Part shown: piece by piece, positions 8,001 through 14,365 of the stretch
Numbering within the stretch: the stretch's first letter is position 1
How the letters are laid out: every line of letters starts with the position of its first letter
Assembly (NCBI GenBank): GCA_050486105.1
Contig: JBJHCR010000161.1
Location: 1 to 14,365 of the forward strand
DNA from: JAEXNA01 sp050486105
Lineage (GTDB): Bacteria; Vulcanimicrobiota; Xenobia; Xenobiales; JADMJV01
Direction: 5' to 3'
Length of the DNA stretch: 14,365 bases
Notes under the pieces: model-generated
Seen by the model: the letters and a program-made list of their open reading frames with translations, nothing else
The model's database searches: none
Told to the model about the DNA's origin: nothing
Program-made: the position numbers and the translations under genes

Positions 8001-8596
8001 CCTACTTCACCAAGAATGTCTCGCAGGCGGATGAGATTGTCTTCGGTCTGCTCGAGTTTGGCCTTGGCTTCTTTCTTGCGCAGCCGGTAACGATTGACCG
8101 AGGCGGTCTCTTCCAGCATCATGCGCCGGTCTTTGGGGTCGCTTGAGAGAACCCGGTCCACTTCTTTTCCGCCTAGAACGGAGAAGCTGCCGGGGCCGAT
8201 TCCGCTTCCCATGAGGAGTTCGTGGACATCTTTCAGGCGGCAGGTGGTGCCGTTGATGGCAAACTTTGAGCCCCCGTCACGGCTCAAGCGTCTGGTGATG
8301 GCCACCTCGGCGAGATCGACCGGGAGGCGACCGTCGGCGTTGCAGAAAGTGGCCGTCACTTCGGCAAAGGGCGCGGGAGGGCGCTGGGGGGTGCCGGCAA
8401 AGATCAGCTCGTCTAAACGGGTGGCCCTTAGGGCCTTGACGGCAGAATCCCCTAGGCAAAATCTGATGGCATCGGTGAGGTTGCTCTTTCCGCTTCCGTT
8501 GGGACCTACCACGGCCATGAAGCCGTGGGGAAAATCGATGACCGTTTTTCTCGAGAAGGTCTTGAAGCCGTACAGTTCGAGACTCTTAAGATGCAA
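5024..8596 (-). CDS. smc: Chromosome segregation protein SMC
   Basis: SMC dimerises and, with ScpA/ScpB, condenses and organises the chromosome as an ATP-driven ring. The 1190-residue length is normal. Walker A is GPNGSGKS at 31-38. Coiled coils rich in Glu, Arg, Gln and Leu run about 165-500 and 665-1020. The hinge lies at about 505-665, with VGLLGELVEVPEGLEQAFEA and a late ALTGGSQ. The C-terminal head carries SSGERALSAIAFLMALL (from 1091), Walker B PIVILDELD (1113-1121) and the VVTHN switch (1147-1151). The usual LSGGE reads MSSGE here, a mild deviation. The start is TTG at 8596, supported by TTAGGG at 8605-8610 with 8 bases to the start. No ATG exists in frame before the upstream stop. No scpA or scpB is present in the window. 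Confidence 0.97.
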   Translation of the reverse strand: MHLKSLELYGFKTFSRKTVIDFPHGFMAVVGPNGSGKSNLTDAIRFCLGDSAVKALRATRLDELIFAGTPQRPPAPFAEVTATFCNADGRLPVDLAEVAITRRLSRDGGSKFAINGTTCRLKDVHELLMGSGIGPGSFSVLGGKEVDRVLSSDPKDRRMMLEETASVNRYRLRKKEAKAKLEQTEDNLIRLRDILGEVGEQLEESKKQLHRYERYRASKDELGTLERQVALHEVTELKSRAEKLQQQIDVAYVALEQAKERELTARTSLDGVATEKESADRERERLSANLSALRERSSATQAARSSLEARRKQLEDSLNSTEQQLHTGSDRVDGQMGRLTELSNRRQELSKELDRAKAHLQVMHEELARLPEEAGGEEAKTLRWEKDSLLQREQRLKEEAAQDEAQAVGDQDRQADLEFRQAELESGSSDFVAGSETVEFFDLQGLEAQHQETERSLSKLKEQRTRLQSELEEQISNGRELEAHRRPLVSKVAELEALAVDRSSLPPAVRAVVRWSDPGVVGLLGELVEVPEGLEQAFEAALGGAMNNIITRDKATATALVNRLKSERLGRATFWPLDLSRKEPRRPDLPNRHGVVGWALDLLKYPSELEPVLAQLLGKTVVMDSMPAALTLYDRCQGVRPHLVTRGGEYLNPSGALTGGSQRSDRSGLLAARSKLHQARQDLNELERASHRMVTRVEKIQNQLQETEEALKRRQTQFEELAATLAEGRARTQEASRQKERLASEKDRLLQEFEKLKSRASTRAERAEMRRLQKMELQQKLGTLEERLAAFSRQQDQLSQRRDALVRERMQAEMRVQRAQERLGDLDREKQREEERLQDLRADRGRAEQDLARAREGLLALAGEDQRLETEAAQLIERVESMTAELKTVRLAHQAIDEKAEALRQEFARASSQAARESSEMHRLELERTRSITQYEDAIERLKDGRSDVEQLLLTARNAEPMTPEELLGSKSRISRLRHFLDNFGAVNLGAREDFERLSERYHSLEHQIVDLTESKDSLRAIMRDLDRATTELFLETFERVNDTFGRLFSDLFGGGKAQLVLCDPEEPLDSGVEIMACPPGKKQQNMMLMSSGERALSAIAFLMALLACKPSPIVILDELDAPLDERNVEKVATRLLEFSTSSQFLVVTHNRKTMEFADRLYGVTMVEPGISQVLTVELAQVEEKLGVLG

Positions 8597-8733
8597 TGTC
8601 GAAACCCTAACTCTAACCCATTTCAGTGCTCAGGCACCAAAGGCCAGGGATTTTTCTCACCCCTTCATGGAATATCCTTCAATAAATAGGGCAATTTGGA
8701 CCTGAGTCTGTGATTCGACCTTGAAAGGAGGCC

Positions 8734-8904
8734 CTTAAGAGGCTGTGCGCCGAATCAACCCACATCGCCAAACTCGCCCTTTTTCCGCCATGGGAACCGC
8801 AAATTCTTGCAAATAGGTCCACTATGAGCTTCGAATTTTCAATTCCCCTGACGAAAAAATTGCTTCGTTTGGACTCGGGGCGATTCGGGGCACAGCCTCT
8901 TAAG
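8734..8904. mobile_element. MITE-like element with 23-base terminal inverted repeats and TTAA junctions
   Basis: The arms at 8734-8756 and 8882-8904 match at 22 of 23 positions when one is reverse-complemented (CTTAAGAGGCTGTGC, one mismatch, CCGAATC). TTAA occurs at both outer edges (8735-8738 and 8900-8903), as expected if TTAA is the duplicated target. The interior (about 125 bases between the arms) has no transposase and no proper gene, so movement would need an enzyme encoded elsewhere. The right TTAA contains the TAA stop of the flavoenzyme gene. Joining the flanks at a single TTAA keeps the same stop, so the insertion did not change that protein. It lies about 140 bases upstream of smc and may influence smc expression. 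Confidence 0.6.
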
Positions 8905-9877
8905 CTGACAGATAGGAGCGGATCGCTTCTAAAATGCGGTTTCGGGTAGCGGGGCAAACGGTGAGGTCGTCGACTCCTTCGAGGTAACTCCCGCCAAGAA
9001 TAAGGGCGTCAGGTCGGGAGATCACATACCCGTGATCGTGGTCAAGAATGAAGCTCGTGGGTAGGGGCTTGAAGTGAAGCAATTCACCTCGAATAGGAAT
9101 AAGGTGCGGGTCCCAGACCACCAATTTGGCCCCTAAGCCCAAGCAGTTGACCACTATTCGCTCCTTCAGGGCCTCTATTTCGAGACTATCGGTGAAGCGC
9201 CGCTGCACGAACACAACCCCCCGTTGGCTCAGTTCGGCCCTGAGCTTACGCAGAAAGACCGGAGTTTCAATGAGCCAGGTTTTCCAAAGCCGACCAGGCT
9301 TGGCTGAGGGCGAGTAAGGGAGACGTTGCAGAAGTTCGCAGGGTCCCGTCAGCCATTCAGGCATGGGGTCCAGAGGATGGTCGCTATTTTCACTTTCGTA
9401 GAGGTCCACCCTTTGGACCCCATATTCGGGACCCTCTCTTTGCTCGAACGCTTTCCAGGACACACTCAGGATCCGACGATACAGGTCGGGATCCAGATGA
9501 CTTTTGTCGATGTGGGTGGGGGCCCACAGTCCTCCCGCCACATCGCTGGTGGTTTCAGGTGAGAACTTCTCAGAATAAATAGTCACGGAATGGCCGAGTT
9601 CAGTCAGCCGATGGGCGGTGCACAACCCGATCACTCCCGCTCCCAGAACCGCTATAGCCTGGGGTTTACTCAAGTGTGGCAAGAGCAATTCGGTAGCCGC
9701 TTCTGCCACTCCCCAACATAAGGTGATGCCGCTGCCACCGTGGCCGTAGTTGTGGACCATGAGTTGGCCACTGTCCCGAGCTTCAAGTTCCAGGCGAAAA
9801 GAACCCCGACGGTAGGGCCGTAAGCCCACGACCTGCTTAAGGACCGAAGTCGTCTCAAATTGCGCCAAAGCTAGCAC
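8900..9877 (-). CDS. FAD-dependent D-amino-acid-oxidase-like oxidoreductase, circularly permuted
   Basis: Ordinary D-amino-acid oxidases start with the GxGxxG dinucleotide motif and end with GxRPxR...HNYGHGGxG. Here the order is reversed. Residues 18-23 are GLRPYR, 42-50 are HNYGHGGSG followed by ITLCWG, and only at 79-84 comes GAGVIG, with TTSDVAGGLWAP at 109-120. The protein ends with GYVISRPDALILGGSYLEG and a final helix, where the C-terminal segment would normally continue. All parts are present once, so this is a permutation, not a fusion of two copies. It probably oxidises an amine or amino acid using FAD in the cytosol; the substrate is unknown. It starts with GTG at 9877 and has 325 aa. 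It is the last gene of the operon, 30 bases after the SDR gene. Confidence 0.8.
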   Translation of the reverse strand: MLALAQFETTSVLKQVVGLRPYRRGSFRLELEARDSGQLMVHNYGHGGSGITLCWGVAEAATELLLPHLSKPQAIAVLGAGVIGLCTAHRLTELGHSVTIYSEKFSPETTSDVAGGLWAPTHIDKSHLDPDLYRRILSVSWKAFEQREGPEYGVQRVDLYESENSDHPLDPMPEWLTGPCELLQRLPYSPSAKPGRLWKTWLIETPVFLRKLRAELSQRGVVFVQRRFTDSLEIEALKERIVVNCLGLGAKLVVWDPHLIPIRGELLHFKPLPTSFILDHDHGYVISRPDALILGGSYLEGVDDLTVCPATRNRILEAIRSYLSA

Positions 9878-9907
9878 CGATGGAAACCCGCTTTTTTCGA
9901 CGCCTTT

Positions 9908-10993
9908 CTAGACTAGGCTGCCGAGGCCTCGACCTCGGTTGGCCAGTTGAAATTCTAAAAGCTTGGCAAAATAGCTGGGTAGGGGCGGAACAGTGATGCT
10001 GAATTTATGAAGGTCGTGCTGGCTTTGCTCACTGGTGTAGTGAGTGGGGTGGACAAAGTAATCGATGGCTTCGGCCGGCAATCCCATCATTTTCTGCACC
10101 GGGGGGACCGACTTCAGATTCCACTTGGCCAGCCCCTTGGGGAGGGGCAACTCTAGGGTTCTCGTGCGCTCGGTGGTCTGATAGCAGAGATCGATGGCCT
10201 CCCTGATGGTGAGGGGTTCAGGATCGGCCAATTGGTAGGTGCGACCCAGAGACTCCGGGAGATGACTGAGGGCTAAGATGGCGTCGATGATATAGTCGCA
10301 GGGAACCAGATTGATCCTGGCCATATCCGGGTCCCCCACCAAGGGGAGAACGGAGAGAAATCTTGGCTGTCTCAACAACAACTCGGTGACGAAGTAGAGG
10401 CCGTCGAACTTTTGGGTTTGGCCGGTCCTGCTGTCCCCCACCACAATGGCCGGGCGATAGACGGTGGCAGGTAAACCGCCCTCCAGCGCGTGACGGACGT
10501 CCACTTCGGCCAAGAATTTGGTTTCTTCGTAGAAGTTGTTGAAGCGCTGTCCCTTGTCGAGGTCGGTTTCTCGAAAGATTCCGCAATGGCGTCCACTCAC
10601 ATAGCAGGTGCTCACATAGTGCAATCGCTGGAGTTTTGGGCACTCTGCGGCAAAGTCGAGAACGCGCCGGGTTCCCTCCACGTTGACCTTCATGCCCAGT
10701 TCCCGGGTCACCGCTAGGTCGTAGACCGCCGCGAAGTGAAAGATTTCGGTGATGGGTTTGGCATCGAAGGTGTCGTCGAGTCCAAGGTTGGCCTCGGTGA
10801 GATCTCCTGAAATGAGACGCACTCGACCTTGGAGACCGACGTGGGCGCGCATCTGCTCTTCCAGGCGCTGCTCAGCCAGAGTGCGGAATTTGTCTTGCAC
10901 CAGGCAGATGGCCGAGATCTCTGGCCTCTGGGCTAGGAGCCGCGGGAGCAGGGCGCTGCCTAAGAATCCGGGATATCCGGTGAGGAAGAGCAT
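9908..10993 (-). CDS. Extended SDR oxidoreductase, thioester/fatty-acyl reductase-like
   Basis: This 361-residue NAD(P)-dependent short-chain dehydrogenase is of the extended, 'male sterility' (NAD_binding_4) type, a group that includes acyl-CoA and carrier-bound thioester reductases. The Rossmann motif TGYPGFLG is at 5-12, ISGDL at 61-65, HFAAVYDL near 86-93, HYVSTCYVSG at 125-134, and the catalytic YxxxK is Y155/K159 (YEETK). The C-terminal part, with INLVPCDYIIDAI and TYQLADPEPLT, is the substrate side of such enzymes. It may reduce an activated acid, but a sugar-type epimerase role cannot be excluded. The ATG at 10993 is one base after the aminotransferase stop, so translation is likely coupled. 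Confidence 0.8.
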   Translation of the reverse strand: MLFLTGYPGFLGSALLPRLLAQRPEISAICLVQDKFRTLAEQRLEEQMRAHVGLQGRVRLISGDLTEANLGLDDTFDAKPITEIFHFAAVYDLAVTRELGMKVNVEGTRRVLDFAAECPKLQRLHYVSTCYVSGRHCGIFRETDLDKGQRFNNFYEETKFLAEVDVRHALEGGLPATVYRPAIVVGDSRTGQTQKFDGLYFVTELLLRQPRFLSVLPLVGDPDMARINLVPCDYIIDAILALSHLPESLGRTYQLADPEPLTIREAIDLCYQTTERTRTLELPLPKGLAKWNLKSVPPVQKMMGLPAEAIDYFVHPTHYTSEQSQHDLHKFSITVPPLPSYFAKLLEFQLANRGRGLGSLV

Positions 10994-10994
10994 C

Positions 10995-12305
10995 CTAGGT
11001 CTCGATCCTGAGCCAGGCTGTCAGACTATCGAGACCTTCGACCAGGGCCGGGCAGTGCTCCGAGACGAAGGAGGCCGGGAGGTCTTGGCCTTGTCCGGAG
11101 CAGGCTTTGAGGGCCTTAGCACCATCGAAGTTGACGGTGGCCAGGCGAAAAGACAGTTCCTCGGGTGGTCGACCAAACTGAGTGCCTGGGAGCACGGCGA
11201 CCCCACATTCATCCAGCAGCAGCCTACAGAGCTTCGGACTATCTGAGATCCCTCGTCGATTCAGGCTCTGGGCGAGACTGCCTTGGGCCACCGGGAAAAG
11301 GTAGAAGCCCCCGTCTGGTTTCGGGGTGGTCAGGCCTGCGGCTTCTAGGCGCTGGTGGGCGACTTTCCCAACGGCCTTGAGGATCGCTCGGGACCGGAGC
11401 AAATAGTCTTGCATACTTTGGTCGAAATCAAAGGCCGGAATGGCGGCCCATTGGATAGGGGCGCTGACTGAGGTGAAGGTTTCACTGGCCACCACGGCCA
11501 TGGCTTTTCTGAGCCAATCCAATTGAGGGGGAAAAGTGAAAGTCCCCAGACGCCAGCCTCCGGCCCCGCACCATTTGCTCAAACCACTGGAAATGATGGT
11601 TCCTTCGGGATAGAACTCCGCCAAAGAGCAGTGTTCCCCGCGGTGGTGAACCTCCCCGTAAATCTCGTCTGAGAGGACCAACAATCGGGCCTTTCGGCAG
11701 ACCTGGGCTATCTGCTCTAGCCTCTCTCGGTCCAAGGCGGTTCCAGCCGGATTGTTCGGGGTGTTCAAGATCATCAGGCGAGGGCGATCCGGGTCCTGGG
11801 CTAGGGTCTGCTCTAGCGCTTCGGGATCCAGGCGCCAACCCTGCTCCACGCTGCTGGGGACCCAGGTGGTGGGCAGACCCAGAATAGCGGCCTGGGGTTC
11901 GTAGCTCACCCAGGAGGGAGAATTGATGATCAACTCTCCTTGGAAGCAGAGCTGGGCCAAAAAGAGAAGCTCCTTGGAACCCGGTCCGATGAGCACATCC
12001 TCTGCTCCCGATTCCACCCCGTCACGCTTGCGATGATAAGCCGCCACCGCCTTCCGAAGTTCTTTGAGTCCGGCCACCGGGAGATAGTCTTTCTCGGAGG
12101 CTCGGTTTTCCAATTCTCGAATTACTTTCTGAGGGACCGGGAAGGGCGATTGGCCTAAACCGAAACGATAGATGGTTCTTCCCAGGGCCTGGAGTTCGGC
12201 AGAGCGCTCATTGATGGCCAGAGTGGCCGAAGGTTCCAGGCGACGAACCCGCAGATCGAGATGGGGGGTGGGCCCTGATTTTTGGGCTGTCTTGGTCAAA
12301 CTCAT
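10995..12305 (-). CDS. Class I/II pyridoxal-phosphate aminotransferase
   Basis: This fold-type I PLP enzyme transfers an amino group between an amino acid and a 2-oxo acid. It shows YLPVAGLKELRKAVAAYH (74-91), ILNTPNNPAGT (179-189, with N185 positioned for PLP), SDEIYGE (212-218, D213 and Y216), and the PLP lysine K244 in SSGLSKW with WRLG behind it. The C-terminal domain has PDGGFYLFP and FRLATVNFD, the latter carrying the arginine usually used for the substrate carboxylate. At 436 residues it is slightly longer than the usual 380-400, with a C-terminal extension. The amino acid used is not readable. It lies 9 bases after the epimerase-like gene and 1 base before the SDR. Confidence 0.93.
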   Translation of the reverse strand: MSLTKTAQKSGPTPHLDLRVRRLEPSATLAINERSAELQALGRTIYRFGLGQSPFPVPQKVIRELENRASEKDYLPVAGLKELRKAVAAYHRKRDGVESGAEDVLIGPGSKELLFLAQLCFQGELIINSPSWVSYEPQAAILGLPTTWVPSSVEQGWRLDPEALEQTLAQDPDRPRLMILNTPNNPAGTALDRERLEQIAQVCRKARLLVLSDEIYGEVHHRGEHCSLAEFYPEGTIISSGLSKWCGAGGWRLGTFTFPPQLDWLRKAMAVVASETFTSVSAPIQWAAIPAFDFDQSMQDYLLRSRAILKAVGKVAHQRLEAAGLTTPKPDGGFYLFPVAQGSLAQSLNRRGISDSPKLCRLLLDECGVAVLPGTQFGRPPEELSFRLATVNFDGAKALKACSGQGQDLPASFVSEHCPALVEGLDSLTAWLRIET

Positions 12306-12314
12306 AATTTTTTC

Positions 12315-13391
12315 TTAACCTTCCCGGCGCGCTTTCCATTCAGCCAAGAGCAGCCGCTCTCTTTCCGGGCTCAGGCCGGCCTTGAGAGATTCCGGCTCGG
12401 GTAAGGTTCTATACCAGGCTAAGGAGTCAGCGATGCTCGCTTCGATAGGGCGAAAGGTGAGTCCCGCTTCTAGGGCTCGCGAAATATCGATTTGAGTGAA
12501 ACCTCCTATAGGTGAGTCAGGTGGGACCCAGAGGGGCAAATCCACCAAGGCACTAACCCCCACAGAGGCCAGAAAATCGGGGGAAACCCAGGTGAATTGG
12601 GCATCAGAGTTGGTGGTCCTGCGTACTGCGTCCAGGAAACCACCCATGGTCAGAGGCCGGTCCGGGCCTGAGACATTGAAGGTTCCGATGATTTTGTTCT
12701 CGACAAGGTGCATAGTCCAGGTCGCTAGGTCTCGGACGTCAATGAACTGCACCGGATCGCTGGGGCTCCCGGGGGCAAGAACCTCACCGCCTCGAAAGAC
12801 TCGGGCCGGCCAATAGGTGAAACGGTCGGTGGGGTCACCAGGGCCGATGGTGACCCCCAGGCGCAAGATGGTGTGGCTGACTGGAAAGTGCTGGCGAACG
12901 AATTGTTCGCTTTGGCCCTTCATGGCCCCGTAGTCGGCGGCGCTGGGGTTTTCGTGGTCCCCAATGACCTCAACTTGCAACTCTCCGTCTTCGGTTTGAC
13001 CGACCACCGACTGATCTCGATAGACCGAAACATCGGAAAGAAACACGTAGTGGCCTACAGAGCCCTTCAGCAATTGAGTAGAGCGCTGCACCCATGCTGG
13101 TTGAAATCCCGAAATATCTAGGACCACATCCCAACTTCGTCCTTCTAAGGCGCTGAGATCGCCGGCTCGATCGCCTACCAGTTTTTCCAGTTGGGGAAAC
13201 AGATAAGGGTTGGTCTTACCTCGATTGAACAAGGATACGCGATGCCCCCGCCCCAAGGCACTCTCCACGTCATGAGGGCCGATGAAGCCGGTGCCCCCAA
13301 GAATGAGAATGTCGAGTTGGCGGTCGGCCCAAGCCAGGTATGGGGCGGTCAGCATGGCGGCTACCAAACCTAGAAACTCGCGTCTTTTCAT
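12315..13391 (-). CDS. Tat-exported NAD-dependent epimerase/dehydratase-like (SDR) protein
   Basis: This 358-residue extended SDR carries an export signal. The N-terminus KRREFLGL is a twin-arginine motif followed by a hydrophobic stretch to LAWA (about residue 22), so a folded, cofactor-loaded enzyme is probably sent across the membrane. The Rossmann motif is GGTGFIG (32-38), the nucleotide region has LFNRGKT (54-60), and the catalytic pair is Y154/K158 (YGAMK). The block from ILRLGVTIGPGDPTDRFTYW to VQFIDVRDLA is typical of the epimerase family. The start at ATG 13391 is chosen because GAGGAG lies 8 bases upstream and the Tat signal begins there. The frame is open to 13505, but the extra 38 residues would bury the signal. 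It is the first gene of the four-gene operon. Confidence 0.85.
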   Translation of the reverse strand: MKRREFLGLVAAMLTAPYLAWADRQLDILILGGTGFIGPHDVESALGRGHRVSLFNRGKTNPYLFPQLEKLVGDRAGDLSALEGRSWDVVLDISGFQPAWVQRSTQLLKGSVGHYVFLSDVSVYRDQSVVGQTEDGELQVEVIGDHENPSAADYGAMKGQSEQFVRQHFPVSHTILRLGVTIGPGDPTDRFTYWPARVFRGGEVLAPGSPSDPVQFIDVRDLATWTMHLVENKIIGTFNVSGPDRPLTMGGFLDAVRRTTNSDAQFTWVSPDFLASVGVSALVDLPLWVPPDSPIGGFTQIDISRALEAGLTFRPIEASIADSLAWYRTLPEPESLKAGLSPERERLLLAEWKARREG

Positions 13392-13399
13392 CACAGGCT

Positions 13400-13405
13400 C
13401 TCCTC
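13400..13405 (-). promoter_or_regulatory. Ribosome binding site fixing the start at 13391
   Basis: GAGGAG on the minus strand lies 8 bases before the ATG at 13391. It is the best Shine-Dalgarno match at a gene start in this window and places translation at the Tat signal instead of the upstream ATG at 13505. Confidence 0.75.
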
Positions 13406-13549
13406 GAAGGGCACTCGGTGCCCTATTGAGGTGGGCGCTTCCGCACCGGAATCTGGGCTTCCCCCAGAAAAATGTCTCAATTGGCAAGAATTTCCCTGCG
13501 TTCACAAATTTTTCAGAATTTTTTCCGACCTCTCACCTAGATTAAGACT

Positions 13550-14203
13550 ATGAGGAATACACTGTTGATAGATCCGATGGAAGCTCAGATGCGAGCCCAG
13601 CAGGCGTCCCAGCGAAATGTGGAGCGACTGTTGGCTGCGACCAAAGCCCAGATGCAACAGTTTGATCAGCGCTCGAATGCTGACTTTGGAATCCCGGGAT
13701 TCGGTGAAGATTCGGTTCAGATTGGAGTTCCTGACTGGGGCGCGGACTTGATTCCTGACCCCCGCCGGAACCCTGGAATGGGAATCCCCACCCTGCCTGA
13801 GATGCCCCTAGCCAGCGACCCAGATTTTCACAATAAGCTCGATGCTTTTATGATGGAGGCTCTCGACCAGATCAGCGCCGTCAAGGCGATGGAGCGTGAA
13901 TTGGGACTCGAGCGCAAGAACGAGCAGACTGATGCCGAGAAGGGCGGTCTCAACGTAGTGGCCGGAAACCGAAGCGACGGAGTTAAAGCCGAGCGGGTGA
14001 CCATCCACGAGCGAGGAAACTGGTCCACCCGTGAGCATCACGACAACACTGCAGGCTGGAACTCTCACGAGTCTCGCCTCAGCGACGGAACCATCGGCAC
14101 CGAATATCAAGTCACTGTTCAGTGGGAAGACGGAACCACCACGGTGCGCAACGTCACCCTGAACAACCCGAATCAGACCCTAGTGATCGATTCCGCCTGG
14201 TAG
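13550..14203 (+). CDS. Protein of unknown function, helical N-terminus and beta-rich C-terminus
   Basis: This 217-residue protein without recognised family is the only complete plus-strand gene accepted here. Residues 10-40 and about 90-125 look helical (MEAQMRAQQASQRNVERLL; NKLDAFMMEALDQISA). Residues 45-88 are rich in Gly, Pro and Asp (FGIPGFGED, DPRRNPGMGIP). Residues about 145-217 are beta-like and polar, ending with YQVTVQWEDGTTTVRNVTL. There is no cysteine, signal peptide or membrane segment, so it is probably cytosolic or a non-classically exported structural protein. The ATG at 13550 has no visible ribosome site; M10 at 13577 is an alternative. It is divergent from the Tat-epimerase operon and closed by a strong terminator 20 bases after its stop, which supports a real transcription unit. 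Confidence 0.65.
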   Translation: MRNTLLIDPMEAQMRAQQASQRNVERLLAATKAQMQQFDQRSNADFGIPGFGEDSVQIGVPDWGADLIPDPRRNPGMGIPTLPEMPLASDPDFHNKLDAFMMEALDQISAVKAMERELGLERKNEQTDAEKGGLNVVAGNRSDGVKAERVTIHERGNWSTREHHDNTAGWNSHESRLSDGTIGTEYQVTVQWEDGTTTVRNVTLNNPNQTLVIDSAW

Positions 14204-14222
14204 TCGGGAAAGCCGAATGACA

Positions 14223-14256
14223 GCAAAAGAGCCTCTCCCAAGAGAGGCTCTTTTGC
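14223..14256 (+). terminator. Intrinsic terminator, probably bidirectional
   Basis: A perfect 15-bp stem (14223-14237 with 14242-14256) closes a four-base loop CCAA. The stem has a GC-rich core (GAGCCTCTC) with an A run on the left and a T run on the right, so it can terminate the plus-strand gene and also a minus-strand gene from the right. It lies 20 bases after the stop at 14203 and 37 bases past the minus-strand stop at 14293. Confidence 0.92.
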
Positions 14257-14292
14257 TTGAGGCACGACTAATGTTGTTCCGTGCGGTTGGAC

Positions 14293-14364
14293 TTACCGTT
14301 TGTGTAGCGTGGAAAAAGGTAAGACCAAAAGCATGATCATGAGCCAGACCACCCCCCTGATAAG
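14293..14364 (-). CDS. C-terminal end of a probable membrane protein (partial at right edge)
   Basis: On the minus strand a frame enters from the right edge and reads 23 codons to TAA at 14293-14295. The peptide has a hydrophobic run GVVWLMIMLLVLPF followed by a short polar, basic end (STLHKR), as in a final transmembrane helix with a cytosolic tail. The bidirectional terminator just downstream suits a convergent gene ending here. It is too short for family assignment. Confidence 0.45.
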   Translation of the reverse strand, partial: LIRGVVWLMIMLLVLPFSTLHKR

Positions 14365-14365
14365 G

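Noticed and set aside
8679..8957. 92-codon minus-strand open frame across the MITE-like element
   Set aside because: It overlaps the end of the flavoenzyme gene in another frame, and most of it is the inserted repeat element read through. It shows no independent coding signal.

Overview
The window is bacterial chromosome, moderately GC-rich and densely coded, with almost every gene on the minus strand. The lineage cannot be named from the sequence. Most proteins belong to widespread families, and a few subfamily features (a circularly permuted D-amino-acid-oxidase-like protein, a probable selenocysteine MsrA) suggest an environmental, poorly sampled bacterium. ATG, GTG and TTG starts are all used, and Shine-Dalgarno signals are often weak.

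Layout from left to right. (1) 3-134 is the tail of an unrecognised plus-strand gene, followed by about 315 bases without a convincing gene. (2) 450-2694 is a decaying area on the minus strand. It holds a serine-hydrolase (class C beta-lactamase-like) pseudogene with four stops and its catalytic core deleted, an intact FemAB/GNAT-like N-acyltransferase, and a helical-repeat-like pseudogene with one internal stop. All five of these stops can be explained by single C-to-T or G-to-A transitions. (3) 2701-3255 encodes a small membrane-anchored protein. (4) 3520-4164 encodes peptide-methionine sulfoxide reductase A, whose catalytic cysteine codon is replaced by TGA. A hairpin with bacterial SECIS geometry follows that codon, so this is read as a selenoprotein. 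(5) 4329-8596 holds smc (chromosome condensation ATPase) followed by a TIM-barrel-like protein that overlaps it by 4 bases. (6) 8734-8904 is a 171-base MITE-like element with 23-base inverted ends and TTAA at both junctions, inserted between smc and the next gene. (7) 13391-8900 is a compact four-gene operon (gaps of 9, 1 and 30 bases): a Tat-exported epimerase/dehydratase-like protein, a class I/II PLP aminotransferase, an extended SDR of the acyl-reductase type, and a circularly permuted FAD D-amino-acid-oxidase-like enzyme. (8) 13550-14203 is an unrecognised plus-strand gene diverging from that operon. It ends at a strong, nearly symmetric terminator that also faces the tail of a minus-strand membrane protein running off the right edge.

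The most important observation is the selenoprotein msrA. A standard gene caller would start it at the ATG at 4026, after the active site, and would miss the catalytic residue. The second is the permuted flavoenzyme, in which the usual C-terminal segment comes before the dinucleotide-binding motif. The four-gene operon looks like a small amino-acid or acyl-derivative pathway, but its substrate cannot be read from the sequence.
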